Positions 22,342 to 31,070 are shown, counted from the first letter of the stretch. The stretch is DNA of 31,241 bases from Bacillota bacterium (GCA_023443025.1 JAEZWM010000067.1:1-31241), one strand, 5' to 3'. Notes: generated from the sequence alone by a model not told the origin. Numbers and translations: made by a program.

Positions 22342-23331
22342 ATGATGCGATATATTTTAAGTCCTAGTACCGATTGTTACTGGAACTTAGCTCTTGAACA
22401 ATATGTTTTTGATAATTTGGACACTGATTACGGATACTTTATGCTTTGGCAAAATGACAACACCATAGTTGTAGGAAAGCACCAAAATACGGCTGCAGAA
22501 GTAAATGCAGAGTACGTCAAGGATAATGATATAAAGGTAGTTAGAAGACTATCAGGCGGTGGCGCAGTTTATCACGATATGGGAAATTTAAACTATACCT
22601 TTATAGATGACAATCCGGATAACACTTTTGACTTTGCAAGATTTTGTAATCCTGTAGTAAAAGCTCTTGCCAGCTTAGGTGCTACTGCTGAGCTTTCCGG
22701 AAGAAATGATATGACTCTGGATGGCAAAAAGTTTTCCGGTAATGCAATGTATAAGAAAAAAGGTAGAGTTATGCATCATGGCACCCTTATGTTTGATTCA
22801 AACCTTGACATCCTTACAAATGCATTAAAAGTTTCTAAAGATAAGATTGAGTCAAAAGGAATCAAATCAGTAAGAAGTAGGGTCACAAATATCAAACCGT
22901 ATATAAAAGATGACCTAACTGTACAAGACTTTATAGCTGCTCTTAGAGATTTTATGTTCAGTGAAAATGATATGGAAGTTTACGAACTTACAGATGAAGA
23001 CATCGCAAATGTCGATAAGCTATGTGAAGAAGTATACAGTAAATGGGAATGGAACTACGGGGCTTCTCCAAAGTATAGTGTGGTAAAAGAAAGAAGAATC
23101 GACGGTTTTGGAAAGCTTGAAATGTACATGGATGTTAATGGCGGTAAAATTACCGATATTTCTTTCTATGGTGATTATTTCGGAAACGGAGATTCTGAAG
23201 ATATTAGAGAAAAACTAATAGATGTGAATCTTGAAGAATCAGATATTAGATCAGCACTTTCCGATGTAGATATAAACCACTACTTTAATAATCTTTCTCT
23301 CGATCAATTTATATCAATAATTATGGAATAA
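22342..23331 (+). CDS. lplA: Lipoate-protein ligase A
   Basis: This is a 329-residue two-domain lipoate ligase. It activates free lipoate with ATP and transfers it to lipoyl domains or GcvH. The catalytic domain carries R-R-L-S-G-G-G-A-V-Y-H-D near residue 73 and D-G-K-K-F-S-G-N-A-M near 128, the latter with the lipoate/AMP-binding lysine. A C-terminal accessory domain covers about residues 240-329, so it is the long LplA form. GGAGG lies somewhat far (about 13 bases) from the first ATG of an ATG-ATG pair. Monocistronic. No lipoyl-dependent enzyme is in the window. Confidence 0.93.
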   Translation: MMRYILSPSTDCYWNLALEQYVFDNLDTDYGYFMLWQNDNTIVVGKHQNTAAEVNAEYVKDNDIKVVRRLSGGGAVYHDMGNLNYTFIDDNPDNTFDFARFCNPVVKALASLGATAELSGRNDMTLDGKKFSGNAMYKKKGRVMHHGTLMFDSNLDILTNALKVSKDKIESKGIKSVRSRVTNIKPYIKDDLTVQDFIAALRDFMFSENDMEVYELTDEDIANVDKLCEEVYSKWEWNYGASPKYSVVKERRIDGFGKLEMYMDVNGGKITDISFYGDYFGNGDSEDIREKLIDVNLEESDIRSALSDVDINHYFNNLSLDQFISIIME

Positions 23332-23339
23332 AAAGTCAA

Positions 23340-23374
23340 AAAGCAGCTAGATAATTACAAAGTTTAGCTGCTTT
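23340..23374 (+). terminator. Probable terminator of lplA
   Basis: AAAGCAGCTA (23340-23349) pairs with TAGCTGCTTT (23365-23374) with a 15-base loop, 8 bases after the stop. The T tail is short. 23375-23451 holds nothing else. Confidence 0.6.
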
Positions 23375-23451
23375 AGCATTATCTAAAAAGATAAAATCAT
23401 ATTTTAAAGATTAATTTACTCATCTAAACTTTCTGAACTTTTTTAGTATCT

Positions 23452-24405
23452 CTAAAAGCCAATCATTTGCCATGTAAAAATCATATTTCCTATAAAGCAA
23501 GTGACCAGAATACCTATTGAGACTTTTCCCAATCTATAGTCTTCTTTAGCTTCTACCATCTTATGAATCCTTTCGCTTTCAATAATGATAGTTGGTATTG
23601 GTAAGGAAGTTAGCACAATTAAACCTACAATATATAGATTATCGGACTCAATGCTTTCAAATCCAATTAACTCAGCTCCCATCACTATCAAAATAGGAAG
23701 AAAAACTGCTGCTAATAAAAAATAAGTAATCTTCATTTGATGCTTTGCCTTTAAATAATCCACTTCTTTAGTATAAAGTCCATCCATATGTGCATGATCA
23801 ATCTTAAGTACTCCTATAACCATAGACAAAAGATAAGTAAACATAAGTACAATAAAGCTTCTTCCATCATTAATATTTAAAATAAAAAGCAATAATTGCA
23901 AGCTCATATGAATGATATTTATAAAATTAATCCATGTCTCTTGTGCGGATACAACTCTTTTTAATTGATTCAGGTCATAGTGCATGCGTGAATCGTATCC
24001 GGATAATAAACTAAAATCATTGGATTTATACATATATCCAAAAATTAAATACAATGTTCCCGACATAAATGGATAGAACGAAAGAAAAAGCAGTGTTCCC
24101 ATATTTTGAATATAGTCTGTTGAAAATCGTAAGATTATAATTAACAAAATCAAAAGCAACTGAAGCGACAAAAGAATTCGAGTTGTCCTTCTGCTAAAAA
24201 CTTCTTTTTCTTCCTCATCTCCTATCAAATTCTCTATAGAGATATGAAGCTCTTTGCTAATCCTTAGTAGCATTTCAACATCCGGCTCGCTTATCCCACG
24301 TTCCCAGTTTGAAACTGCCTGCCTTGTTACGTAAAGCCTCTCTGCAAGTTCAGATTGAGATAATTTTGCCTCTGCCCTATACTTTTTTATATTATCTCCC
24401 AACAT
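23452..24405 (-). CDS. XRE-family regulator with C-terminal membrane domain
   Basis: This is a 317-residue protein with an N-terminal Cro/C1-type helix-turn-helix (about residues 6-60, with L-S-Q-S-E-L-A-E-R-L and V-T-R-Q-A-V-S-N-W-E-R-G). About five to six membrane helices follow. This architecture is common in Firmicutes and is thought to couple an envelope or small-molecule signal to transcription; the target is unknown. I set the start at 24405, where GAGGAGGT precedes M-L-G-D-N-I-K-K-Y. The open frame continues 17 codons upstream but passes through that ribosome binding site. No obvious partner gene sits beside it. Confidence 0.85.
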   Translation of the reverse strand: MLGDNIKKYRAEAKLSQSELAERLYVTRQAVSNWERGISEPDVEMLLRISKELHISIENLIGDEEEKEVFSRRTTRILLSLQLLLILLIIILRFSTDYIQNMGTLLFLSFYPFMSGTLYLIFGYMYKSNDFSLLSGYDSRMHYDLNQLKRVVSAQETWINFINIIHMSLQLLLFILNINDGRSFIVLMFTYLLSMVIGVLKIDHAHMDGLYTKEVDYLKAKHQMKITYFLLAAVFLPILIVMGAELIGFESIESDNLYIVGLIVLTSLPIPTIIIESERIHKMVEAKEDYRLGKVSIGILVTCFIGNMIFTWQMIGF

Positions 24406-24509
24406 AGCGAACACCTCCTCTTGTTCAATAATATCCAAAATTAATAAATCCTGCAAGCAAAGTTTTGTTGCAATCGCATAAAATAGACATTTTGTAATTA
24501 TTATAAATA

Positions 24510-24549
24510 AAAATCGCCTATGTGAGTTAATATAACTTCACATAGACGA
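24510..24549 (-). terminator. Intrinsic terminator downstream of pepD
   Basis: On the - strand TCGTCTATGTGA pairs with TCACATAGGCGA (one G-U pair), followed by TTTTTATTT. It lies about 100 bases after the pepD stop and upstream of the XRE regulator. The interval 24550-24650 is otherwise featureless. Confidence 0.8.
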
Positions 24550-24650
24550 ATTTTATTTGCACAATAAGATATAGAACAATTTTCTAATATCAATATAATA
24601 AGTTTTTATTACTTTACGAACTAGGAATTACTTTAATTCTTCCAATAATT

Positions 24651-26057
24651 TTAAAACAATTTCCAAACCCTTTGTACAGACTTGATGCTCAAGCTCTCAG
24701 TTGTAGTATGTGCACCATATATATTCGGTCCAAAGCTTATCATGTCAGTATCAGGAAGTGCTTTTTTAAGGATTCCGCATTCCAGCCCTGCGTGGATTGC
24801 ACCTATTTTTGCCTCTTCTCCGAAGACTTCACTATAAACTCTACTGGCTACTTCTCGCGCCTTTGAGTTTGGTTCGTATTCCCAAGCCGGGTATCCGTTT
24901 GATGAAATAATGTCTGCTCCTACTCTTTTAGCCATTATTTTAATGGTATTTTCTAAATTACTAAGGGAGGATGCCGATGAGGATCTAAGTGCATAAACTA
25001 CGCTTAACACATTGTCTTGCTCGCTGACAATACCGGTGTTTAGACTCGTCTCAACAAGGTTTTCAATATTTTTACTCATCGATTGTACTCCATCAGGAGT
25101 CATCATTAGAAAATCCAGGATACTTTCACTAATTTCAGTTTCAAGACATGAATCTACTTTTTCTTCAGATAAATTAACTTCTAAATCAGGCTCTTCAACT
25201 GCGAATTCTTCCGCTATAGATTTTGCCAGTTCATTAAGAAGATCACTAGCAGCTTTATAATTATCAGTAGTTACTAGAGCTTCAGCGTAATTTGCAATTG
25301 CATTATGCTTTGAACCGCCTTTAATATATGATATAGTAGTTCCCGTTTCATTTCTTAATCCATTTATAAGTCTTGCCAGAATTTTTATAGCATTTCCTCT
25401 TTGCTGAATTATTTCAACTCCAGAGTGGCCACCTTTTAAACCTTTGACTACAATTTTTATTCCGATTGAATCGCATGCCTCTCTTTTTAGATCAAAAGTC
25501 GCCGTTTGGTTAACTCCTCCTGCACATGAAACCAAAAAAGTTCCTTCAACATCGGAGTCTATGTTTAACATTATCTTACCATCGAGATTCTCCCCGCGTA
25601 CTACTGCAGCTCCATCCATTCCGGTCTCTTCATTTGTGGTTACTAAGAGTTCCAGCGCCGGATGAGATATGTCTACAGAGTCAAGGATTGCAAGTCCAAA
25701 AGCCACTGCTATACCATTATCTGCTCCAAGAGTTGTATTATTAGCTCTTACTACGTCTCCATCGACTATCAGCTCAATCGGATCACAGGTAAAGTCATGA
25801 CCCGAGTCTGACGACTTTTCACAAACCATGTCCATATGCCCTTGAATGATAACCGTATCAGAGTCTTCGTATCCACTGGTAGCAGGCTTTTTGATGATTA
25901 CATTTAGCTCTTTATCTTGAATGTAATCTAAATTTCTTTTCACTGCAAACTGGGCTAAAAAATCAGAAACTCTCTTTTCATCGCCTGAGCATCTTGGAAT
26001 CTCAGAGATTTTTTCAAACCAATAAAAAACCTCTTTGGGATTTAATTCACTGTACAT
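24651..26057 (-). CDS. pepD: Aminoacyl-histidine dipeptidase (M20 family)
   Basis: This is a 468-residue cytosolic di-zinc peptidase that cleaves Xaa-His and other dipeptides. Metal ligands are visible in order. They are the histidine of I-I-Q-G-H-M-D-M-V near residue 80, the aspartate of L-G-A-D-N-G-I-A near 118, the E-E of T-T-N-E-E-T-G-M-D-G near 150, and the C-terminal histidine of Y-G-A-H-T-T-T-E-S near 450. I-H-A-G-L-E-C-G near 422 is also characteristic. Length is near the family norm. AGGAGG precedes the ATG. Fits a peptide- and amino-acid-fermenting lifestyle. Monocistronic. Confidence 0.93.
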   Translation of the reverse strand: MYSELNPKEVFYWFEKISEIPRCSGDEKRVSDFLAQFAVKRNLDYIQDKELNVIIKKPATSGYEDSDTVIIQGHMDMVCEKSSDSGHDFTCDPIELIVDGDVVRANNTTLGADNGIAVAFGLAILDSVDISHPALELLVTTNEETGMDGAAVVRGENLDGKIMLNIDSDVEGTFLVSCAGGVNQTATFDLKREACDSIGIKIVVKGLKGGHSGVEIIQQRGNAIKILARLINGLRNETGTTISYIKGGSKHNAIANYAEALVTTDNYKAASDLLNELAKSIAEEFAVEEPDLEVNLSEEKVDSCLETEISESILDFLMMTPDGVQSMSKNIENLVETSLNTGIVSEQDNVLSVVYALRSSSASSLSNLENTIKIMAKRVGADIISSNGYPAWEYEPNSKAREVASRVYSEVFGEEAKIGAIHAGLECGILKKALPDTDMISFGPNIYGAHTTTESLSIKSVQRVWKLF

Positions 26058-26124
26058 ATTGCCTCCTCTTATGGCTTAGTATTTTTTTCTTAATGAATTA
26101 ATTTTGTATTAATTCGATATTATT

Positions 26125-26153
26125 ATTATCATACAACCTCTGTACAATTGCAA
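26125..26153 (-). promoter_or_regulatory. Promoter of pepD
   Basis: TTGCAA (26148-26153) and GATAAT (26125-26130) with a 17-base spacer on the - strand; a TG lies near the extended -10 position. Confidence 0.65.
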
Positions 26154-26180
26154 TAAAAAGCCCTAGCTTTTTGCTAAGGC
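26154..26180 (-). terminator. Terminator of the modB-modC-DUF364 operon
   Basis: GCCTTAGC pairs with GCTAGGGC (G-U pair) around a short A-rich loop, followed by TTTTTATTG on the - strand. It overlaps the stop codon of the small gene at 26174. Confidence 0.7.
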
Positions 26181-26590
26181 GTCTTTTCATACTCATGACC
26201 ATATATCCATGATTCTGGATTTTTTTCTAAAATCCACACCCCTACATAAGGCTGTTCAATATAGTACACACCTTCATCTTCATAGATATATGCTATGGAT
26301 TCCTCTTTGCTCTGTTGAACAAACGTGATCTTCACCCAGTCATCAATATGCGGAGTACCGCTAATACTGGTTTTTTCTGTCTTTATTTTAGTGCTAAAGT
26401 CTTCAACAATTCTAGTAATTTCTTCCGGATCTTCATACTTGATCTCGTTTTTTGAAACATCTATCATTTTTATTTCTACGATTTTTTCTGGATTAGGTAG
26501 TTTTATTTCTGTATCTTCAGCATTAAAGAAGGCTAGATACCCAAATCCCAGAATTAGAACTGTAATTATTCCTATTAGTATCTTTCTCAT
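26174..26590 (-). CDS. Small membrane-anchored protein, DUF5301-like
   Basis: This is a 138-residue protein with one N-terminal membrane segment (about 4-22). The rest is extracellular: L-P-N-P-E-K-I-V-E-I-K-M near residue 30, a central region with D-D-W-V-K-I-T-F, and a Y-Y-I-E-Q-P-Y-V-G-V-W segment near 115. The pattern resembles the DUF5301 family of unknown function. No lipobox cysteine is present, so it is probably anchored by an uncleaved signal. It starts 2 bases after the DUF364 gene and is the last gene of the molybdate-region operon. That placement is the only clue to its role. Confidence 0.6.
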   Translation of the reverse strand: MRKILIGIITVLILGFGYLAFFNAEDTEIKLPNPEKIVEIKMIDVSKNEIKYEDPEEITRIVEDFSTKIKTEKTSISGTPHIDDWVKITFVQQSKEESIAYIYEDEGVYYIEQPYVGVWILEKNPESWIYGHEYEKTP

Positions 26591-26592
26591 AT

Positions 26593-27315
26593 CTACTCCG
26601 CTTTAAAACACAATCTATTTAGACCGAGTATAATAGCCGGTCCTGCGATAGTTGTTCCGTAAAAATATACCGGTTTACTACCCAGAAAATTAACTATACT
26701 ACCGTTTACAATGGTTGAACCGGTACATAGAATAATATCACACCAATCAATCGCATCAGGGTATATATCTCCATGTTCAATGAGAAGCCCATATCTGTTT
26801 TGACCGATGTTTTCAGGATTTAAATCGAGAACTCTTAAGTTAACACCTTCGTTTACAAGTGCTTCTATCATGGACGGCTGATAACCGATTAATAGTACTT
26901 TTTTATTACCCATGGATTTAATAGTATAAGCTATTTCTTTTGAGCATTCTTCAGGTTCTTCATCTTTGCAATGCACTGTTTTTTCTATTAGATTATAGTG
27001 TTTCATCAGAGCATTTAATACGGCTATAAAAATAGCATTGTCGTAACTATTATTACCTATATCAAGCTTTGAAATATCAGAAAGCTTACCATTGTACTCC
27101 GTTCTTGCTGAAGAAAAAGCTTGTCCCAGACTCCCCTTGTAATTTGCTTCTATCAGTGCCTCTTTCCCGTTTAATAATGGGTAATCTCGTCTCACTGGAT
27201 TTCCGATGGCTTCTTCAGGTGTCAAGGTCTTGATATAAAGAGAGACTTCTTCCAATTCAATGTTTTTCTCTTTTATTAATTTGTTATAATAATCCAAAAG
27301 TTGTTTATATATCAT
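26593..27315 (-). CDS. DUF4213/DUF364 protein (putative metal/oxyanion-binding)
   Basis: This is a 240-residue cytosolic protein. Its N-terminal part (about 1-90) has the G-N-P-V-R-R-D-Y-P-L-L-N-G-K-E pattern of DUF4213. The C-terminal part (about 110-240) is a Rossmann-like DUF364 domain with V-L-L-I-G-Y-Q-P-S-M near 150 and C-T-G-S-T-I-V-N-G near 205. The family has been proposed to chelate heavy metals, and its members often neighbour metal-chelate or molybdate transport genes. It follows modC by 65 bases on the same strand, and GGAG precedes the start. A TATAAT at 27346-27351 could give it its own weak promoter. Confidence 0.8.
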   Translation of the reverse strand: MIYKQLLDYYNKLIKEKNIELEEVSLYIKTLTPEEAIGNPVRRDYPLLNGKEALIEANYKGSLGQAFSSARTEYNGKLSDISKLDIGNNSYDNAIFIAVLNALMKHYNLIEKTVHCKDEEPEECSKEIAYTIKSMGNKKVLLIGYQPSMIEALVNEGVNLRVLDLNPENIGQNRYGLLIEHGDIYPDAIDWCDIILCTGSTIVNGSIVNFLGSKPVYFYGTTIAGPAIILGLNRLCFKAE

Positions 27316-27380
27316 TTTTCACTCCATTTTAACTACTTAGATATTATTATAGCTTAAATTAGCTCTTTATGCACTATAGT

Positions 27381-28040
27381 TTAGTTATTTGCTTTTTTAT
27401 TGTCTTCCTCTTTGATTATTTGACCATTTTTAATATATGCAATACGATCGGCAAAGTAATGAGCTTCATCCATATCATGAGTCACATATATCATGGGAAT
27501 ATTTCTTGTGTTGACTAAATTATCAATGAGTTCTGCCGCAGCACTTTTATTTTCTGCATCCAATGCAGATAGTGGTTCATCAAGCATTAATAGGTCAGGT
27601 TTCATAATCAGTGCTCTTGCAAGAGCAACTCTCTGCTTTTCTCCACCTGATAAGTTTCTTATCCCTGATTTCACCAAATGTTCAATTCCAAGTTTTTTAA
27701 TCAGGTCCATGGCTTTTGTATTATATAATGATCTATTTTCTCCTCGCATCCTAAGAGGAAAAACTATATTATCATAGACATTTAAAAATGGAAATAGCCC
27801 AAAATGCTGATACACCAATGCAATATTTCTACTTTCTGCAGGCAGTTTGTCAATATTTCTTCCATTTAATACTATGCTTCCACTGCTCTTATATCTCCCT
27901 GCTATCGTTTCAAGTAATAGGGTTTTTCCGGATCCACTTCTTCCAAGTAGAACCAAGTTCTGATCACTTTTTATACTTAATGAAATATCTTTTAGAGCAA
28001 ATGTCCCCAAATCTAAATTTAGATTATTTATTTCAAGCAT
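27381..28040 (-). CDS. modC: Molybdate/tungstate ABC transporter ATP-binding protein
   Basis: This is a 219-residue ABC ATPase driving the ModB-type permease. Walker A is G-R-S-G-S-G-K-T near residue 33, the signature N-L-S-G-G-E-K-Q-R near 125, and Walker B L-L-M-L-D-E-P near 147, with the H-loop T-H-D near 180. It lacks the C-terminal MOP/TOBE domain of classical ModC (about 350 residues) and is closer in size to TupC/WtpC. I set the start at the ATG at 28040, behind AAGGTGA, where ATGCTTGA overlaps the modB stop by 8 bases. In-frame GTG/ATG codons upstream overlap the ribosome binding site. Molybdate and tungstate cannot be separated by sequence alone. Confidence 0.87.
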   Translation of the reverse strand: MLEINNLNLDLGTFALKDISLSIKSDQNLVLLGRSGSGKTLLLETIAGRYKSSGSIVLNGRNIDKLPAESRNIALVYQHFGLFPFLNVYDNIVFPLRMRGENRSLYNTKAMDLIKKLGIEHLVKSGIRNLSGGEKQRVALARALIMKPDLLMLDEPLSALDAENKSAAAELIDNLVNTRNIPMIYVTHDMDEAHYFADRIAYIKNGQIIKEEDNKKANN

Positions 28041-28815
28041 TGACATCACCTTTTCCCATAAGTCTTTGGAATATGTACATAGTTATCATCGATACTCCAA
28101 TTAGAATTACTGAAACTCCGGCAGCTATATCAAAATCCCCTGTGCTCATATTTAGAAATATGGAAGTCGCTAGCGTTTCAGTTTTCATTCTCGTGACTCC
28201 TACCAGCATCATAATTGCTCCAAATTCTCCAAGTGCTCTCGCCCAGCATATCATCCAAATACTAAAGATTTGTCTTTTCATCATTGGTAGATTGACATAC
28301 ATAAAAACTTTCCATTCACTTAGACCTAAACTTCTTGCACAAAACAGCAGTTTTTTGTCGATTAAATCATATGCAGTCGAATATGTCTTAACACAATAAG
28401 GTAGATTCACAAAGAATTGAGCTAACATTACTCCTGATGTAGTATATACAAAATCAATTCCAAATCTACTTAAAAATCCACCAAAATTATTTCGCCCGAA
28501 AAAAGTTATAAGTGCAATTCCACTTACCAGATGAGGCACTCCCAGCGGTAAAGAGAATATATATTCTACTATGTTTTTTAGTCTCTTGTGAAGATTCATA
28601 ACATGCACAATAGAAAGAGTACAGACCATGCATAGTAGACTTGAAATAATCGAGCTTCTCATCGACAGTCCAAATGCAAAGTTTATCTCCTTCGAATATG
28701 GTATATCAAAAACAAAAGCTATGCCTTCTTTAATAACGTATGAGAATGGAAGTATCATCAGTAGTACTGCCAAGATGGTTATTATAATACTCACTACTTT
28801 AAAAATTTTATTCAT
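28033..28815 (-). CDS. modB: Molybdate/tungstate ABC transporter permease
   Basis: This is a 260-residue permease with about six membrane helices, in the ModB/CysT class. The cytoplasmic EAA-type coupling motif is visible as A-R-S-L-G-L-S-E-W-K-V-F near residue 160, followed by L-P-M-M-K. A-R-A-L-G-E-F-G-A-I-M-M-L near 200 is the ModB/CysW signature. G-V-P-H-L-V-S-G near 98 lies in a conserved helix. It overlaps modC by 8 bases. The gap to modA contains a terminator, so expression relative to modA is probably reduced. Confidence 0.88.
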   Translation of the reverse strand: MNKIFKVVSIIITILAVLLMILPFSYVIKEGIAFVFDIPYSKEINFAFGLSMRSSIISSLLCMVCTLSIVHVMNLHKRLKNIVEYIFSLPLGVPHLVSGIALITFFGRNNFGGFLSRFGIDFVYTTSGVMLAQFFVNLPYCVKTYSTAYDLIDKKLLFCARSLGLSEWKVFMYVNLPMMKRQIFSIWMICWARALGEFGAIMMLVGVTRMKTETLATSIFLNMSTGDFDIAAGVSVILIGVSMITMYIFQRLMGKGDVNA

Positions 28816-28853
28816 ATCGAACTCCAGTATGTAGTTAATTAATAGATATATTA

Positions 28854-28882
28854 AAAGATGCGATCAATTTGACCGCATCTTT
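28854..28882 (-). terminator. Intrinsic terminator between modA and modB
   Basis: AAAGATGCG pairs with CGCATCTTT (28854-28862 with 28874-28882) around an 11-base loop, starting 3 bases after the modA stop. A moderately T-rich tail follows on the - strand. It lies within the importer gene set. Its outer arm matches that of the terminator at 29834-29857. Confidence 0.7.
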
Positions 28883-28885
28883 ATA

Positions 28886-29743
28886 TTATTCGGCTACAGG
28901 TTTAAATCCTGTTTCTTCAAAAGCAGTTCTTCCAAAATCAGATGTTAAAAATTCAATAAATTTTTCTGCAATCTCTGATTGTTCTGAAGTTTTAAGCGTA
29001 CCAGCCGTGATTATTTGGTCGATGATTTGGTCATCACTGATTCTTACAATCTCTAGATCTTCTTTTCCAAAAGCGGAATCATTTGTAACTATTGCAGCAT
29101 CCGCATTTCCTGACTTCATTGCTTGATATAGTTCGTTCACTGTTGCAGTCTCAACTACAACATTTTTCTTGTAGTCTTCAATACCACTTTTTTCAAACAT
29201 CTTAACCGAAGTTTTTCCAATTGCGTTAGATTCAGCTTCACCAAGTGCTAGTCTTAAACCTTCTTTCGTAAGATCCTCAAGCCCTTGAATGCCTAGTGGA
29301 TTTCCTTTAGCTGTTACGATAACAGGAGTATGATGAGCAACAGCAACCCCTTCGTTTGCTAAGTTTTTCTCTACGGCAGCATCATAAGTCGGCTTAGACC
29401 CAACTATAAAGACATCTCCTTTGCCTGATTGTTCAAGCTGAGCTAGTAACTGACCTGAACCTGCATAGATTAAATTTAAACTGATTCCATTTTCTTTCTC
29501 AAACTCTTCCTTAATCTTTTCCATCGGGTTTTTTAGTCCCGCACCGGAATAAACTAATAATTCAGTTTCTTCTTTAGCTTCACTTTCTTCCTTCTTTTCA
29601 GTCGTCTCTACCTTTTCTTCAGCTTTTTCTTCTGTTTTTGTCTGTTCTTCGGAACTCTTAGGCTCCTCTTGACTGTTACAAGCAGTTAGAAATAGTGCCA
29701 CAACAAGTAACAGCATAAGTACATATAACTTTTTGACTTTCAT
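28886..29743 (-). CDS. modA: Molybdate-binding lipoprotein (ABC substrate-binding protein)
   Basis: This is a 285-residue lipoprotein binding molybdate or tungstate for the ModBC importer. A signal peptide ends in the lipobox F-L-T-A-C near residue 22, followed by a Glu/Lys-rich spacer to about residue 60. The ModA fold begins L-L-V-Y-S-G-A-G-L-K-N-P with the small-residue oxyanion loop. A-G-S-G-Q-L-L-A-Q-L-E-Q-S near 95 and G-D-V-F-I-V-G follow, all typical of ModA. The start is supported by a GGTGA box at good spacing. A promoter lies in the gap after the preceding transporter gene's terminator. Confidence 0.9.
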   Translation of the reverse strand: MKVKKLYVLMLLLVVALFLTACNSQEEPKSSEEQTKTEEKAEEKVETTEKKEESEAKEETELLVYSGAGLKNPMEKIKEEFEKENGISLNLIYAGSGQLLAQLEQSGKGDVFIVGSKPTYDAAVEKNLANEGVAVAHHTPVIVTAKGNPLGIQGLEDLTKEGLRLALGEAESNAIGKTSVKMFEKSGIEDYKKNVVVETATVNELYQAMKSGNADAAIVTNDSAFGKEDLEIVRISDDQIIDQIITAGTLKTSEQSEIAEKFIEFLTSDFGRTAFEETGFKPVAE

Positions 29744-29782
29744 TTTTTCACCCCATTATTCTTTTCAAAGTCTAATAACAAT

Positions 29783-29812
29783 ATTATAACATAATATTTT
29801 AGACAAACGCAA
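29783..29812 (-). promoter_or_regulatory. Promoter of modA
   Basis: TTGCGT (29807-29812) and TATAAT (29783-29788) with an 18-base spacer on the - strand. A 10-bp palindrome ATATGCATAT (29813-29822) abuts the -35 and could bind a regulator. No molybdenum-cofactor riboswitch is evident. Confidence 0.65.
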
Positions 29813-29833
29813 ATATGCATATATCTAATTTAA

Positions 29834-29857
29834 AAAGATGCAGCGAACTGCATCTTT
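29834..29857 (-). terminator. Intrinsic terminator after the FepB-type binding protein
   Basis: AAAGATGCAG (29834-29843) and CTGCATCTTT (29848-29857) form a perfect 10-bp stem with a 4-base loop, followed by TTTAAATT on the - strand. It ends the upstream transporter operon. Confidence 0.82.
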
Positions 29858-29861
29858 GATA

Positions 29862-31061
29862 TTAGTCGTTAATGTTGTATTTGGCATGTCCTTTAGGATA
29901 TTTCTCCATCAAATCTTGGTATACATCCATTCCAAGTAGCTTTGTATAAATTTCAGCAGCTTTATCTGCAATATTAATATCTTTAAAGCCTTCCGGATGG
30001 ATTATTGAACCTATATAGTACATGTCAACCATAGCGGTATCGATATTGGTTTCATAACTATGATAAGGGATTATAGCAAAAACATTTTCGTTTTTAAATG
30101 CATCTAATGCACTATAAAAATCCGGATCCGATGCATAATCGTCTTTTAAAAGCTCTTCACCGGAAAGGTCAATCACTATTAGTTCAGGATTTAGTTCAAG
30201 TAGTTTTTCTTTATCCAGAGTAAGATTTCTCTCCTCGGACAGACCATCTACAACATTCTTTGCATTTACAGCGTTAAACAGATTAAAATTTGTCCTAGTC
30301 CAAAGCATGTCATGATGACCTCTAAAACTTATACATCCGACATATGCTCTTGGACTTTCTTCTATAGAACCTGCTCTTGATTTAAGGTCAGCCTCGATGC
30401 CCTTAATATAATCGATGAGTTCAGATGCTCTATTATGATTATCCATGGTTTCACCTATAACTTCCAGCGATCGGTACATCTCCGGATCAAAAGTAGCTTC
30501 TCTTCCTGATCCTATCACTATGACCGGTATATTTAGTTTTTCTTGTAATTCGTCAGCTTCTTCTACAGTTTTTGTAATGGTTGAGAATATAACATCAGGA
30601 TCGGCATATATTAGGTTTTCGGTATCAGGTGATGCTTTTGGACCACCGGGTCCAATAATGGGAAGCTCACTGTATTCAGGATTTGCAATTGAATAGGGTC
30701 GGTTAAATGCATTCTTCTCCATATCATCTACCCCGATTATCTTATCAGAGCCCATGACATATGTATAAAGTCTGAGCGAACCCGCACCAATACAAATTAC
30801 CTTTTCAGGAGTTTTTTCCAGTTTGATTTCTCTACCTAAAATATCCACTATTCTGTCATCGGTCTTCTTAGATTCTTCTTTCTCTTTTTTGTCTTCTTTC
30901 TCTTCCTTTTCAGTTTGCTCTGCCTTAATTTCTTCCTCTTTTACTTTGTCCTCTACTTGCGTAGCTTCTTCCGGTTTTTCAACGCTTTCGGTCTTTTGGC
31001 TACAAGCAGTCATAAGTCCCAGAATTAGAACAATTAGTAATAAATACTTTGTTTTTTTCAC
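29862..31061 (-). CDS. Iron/corrinoid/oxyanion-type ABC substrate-binding lipoprotein
   Basis: This is a 399-residue extracytoplasmic binding protein. It has a signal peptide with lipobox L-M-T-A-C near residue 20 and a 45-residue Glu/Lys-rich linker. A FepB/BtuF-class fold (TroA superfamily) begins near D-I-L-G-R-E-I-K-L at residue 73. Features include V-I-C-I-G-A-G-S-L-R-L, the I-I-G-P-G-G-P motif near 137, and W-T-R-T-N-F-N-L-F near 258. Members of this branch carry iron chelates, cobalamin or, in MolA-type proteins, molybdate/tungstate. The neighbouring modABC and DUF364 genes make an oxyanion or related metal substrate plausible. The start is a GTG (31061) behind AGGAGGAAGAA. It begins 9 bases after the partial ATPase gene. 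Confidence 0.85.
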   Translation of the reverse strand: MKKTKYLLLIVLILGLMTACSQKTESVEKPEEATQVEDKVKEEEIKAEQTEKEEKEDKKEKEESKKTDDRIVDILGREIKLEKTPEKVICIGAGSLRLYTYVMGSDKIIGVDDMEKNAFNRPYSIANPEYSELPIIGPGGPKASPDTENLIYADPDVIFSTITKTVEEADELQEKLNIPVIVIGSGREATFDPEMYRSLEVIGETMDNHNRASELIDYIKGIEADLKSRAGSIEESPRAYVGCISFRGHHDMLWTRTNFNLFNAVNAKNVVDGLSEERNLTLDKEKLLELNPELIVIDLSGEELLKDDYASDPDFYSALDAFKNENVFAIIPYHSYETNIDTAMVDMYYIGSIIHPEGFKDINIADKAAEIYTKLLGMDVYQDLMEKYPKGHAKYNIND

Positions 31062-31070
31062 TTCTTCCTC

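Noticed and set aside
27788..28399. 203-codon + strand open frame
   Set aside because: It lies antisense across modC and modB, has no ribosome binding site and resembles a shadow of hydrophobic coding sequence.
29744..29833. Molybdenum-cofactor riboswitch upstream of modA
   Set aside because: The gap is short and AT-rich and is explained by a promoter; no aptamer-like conserved segments are visible.
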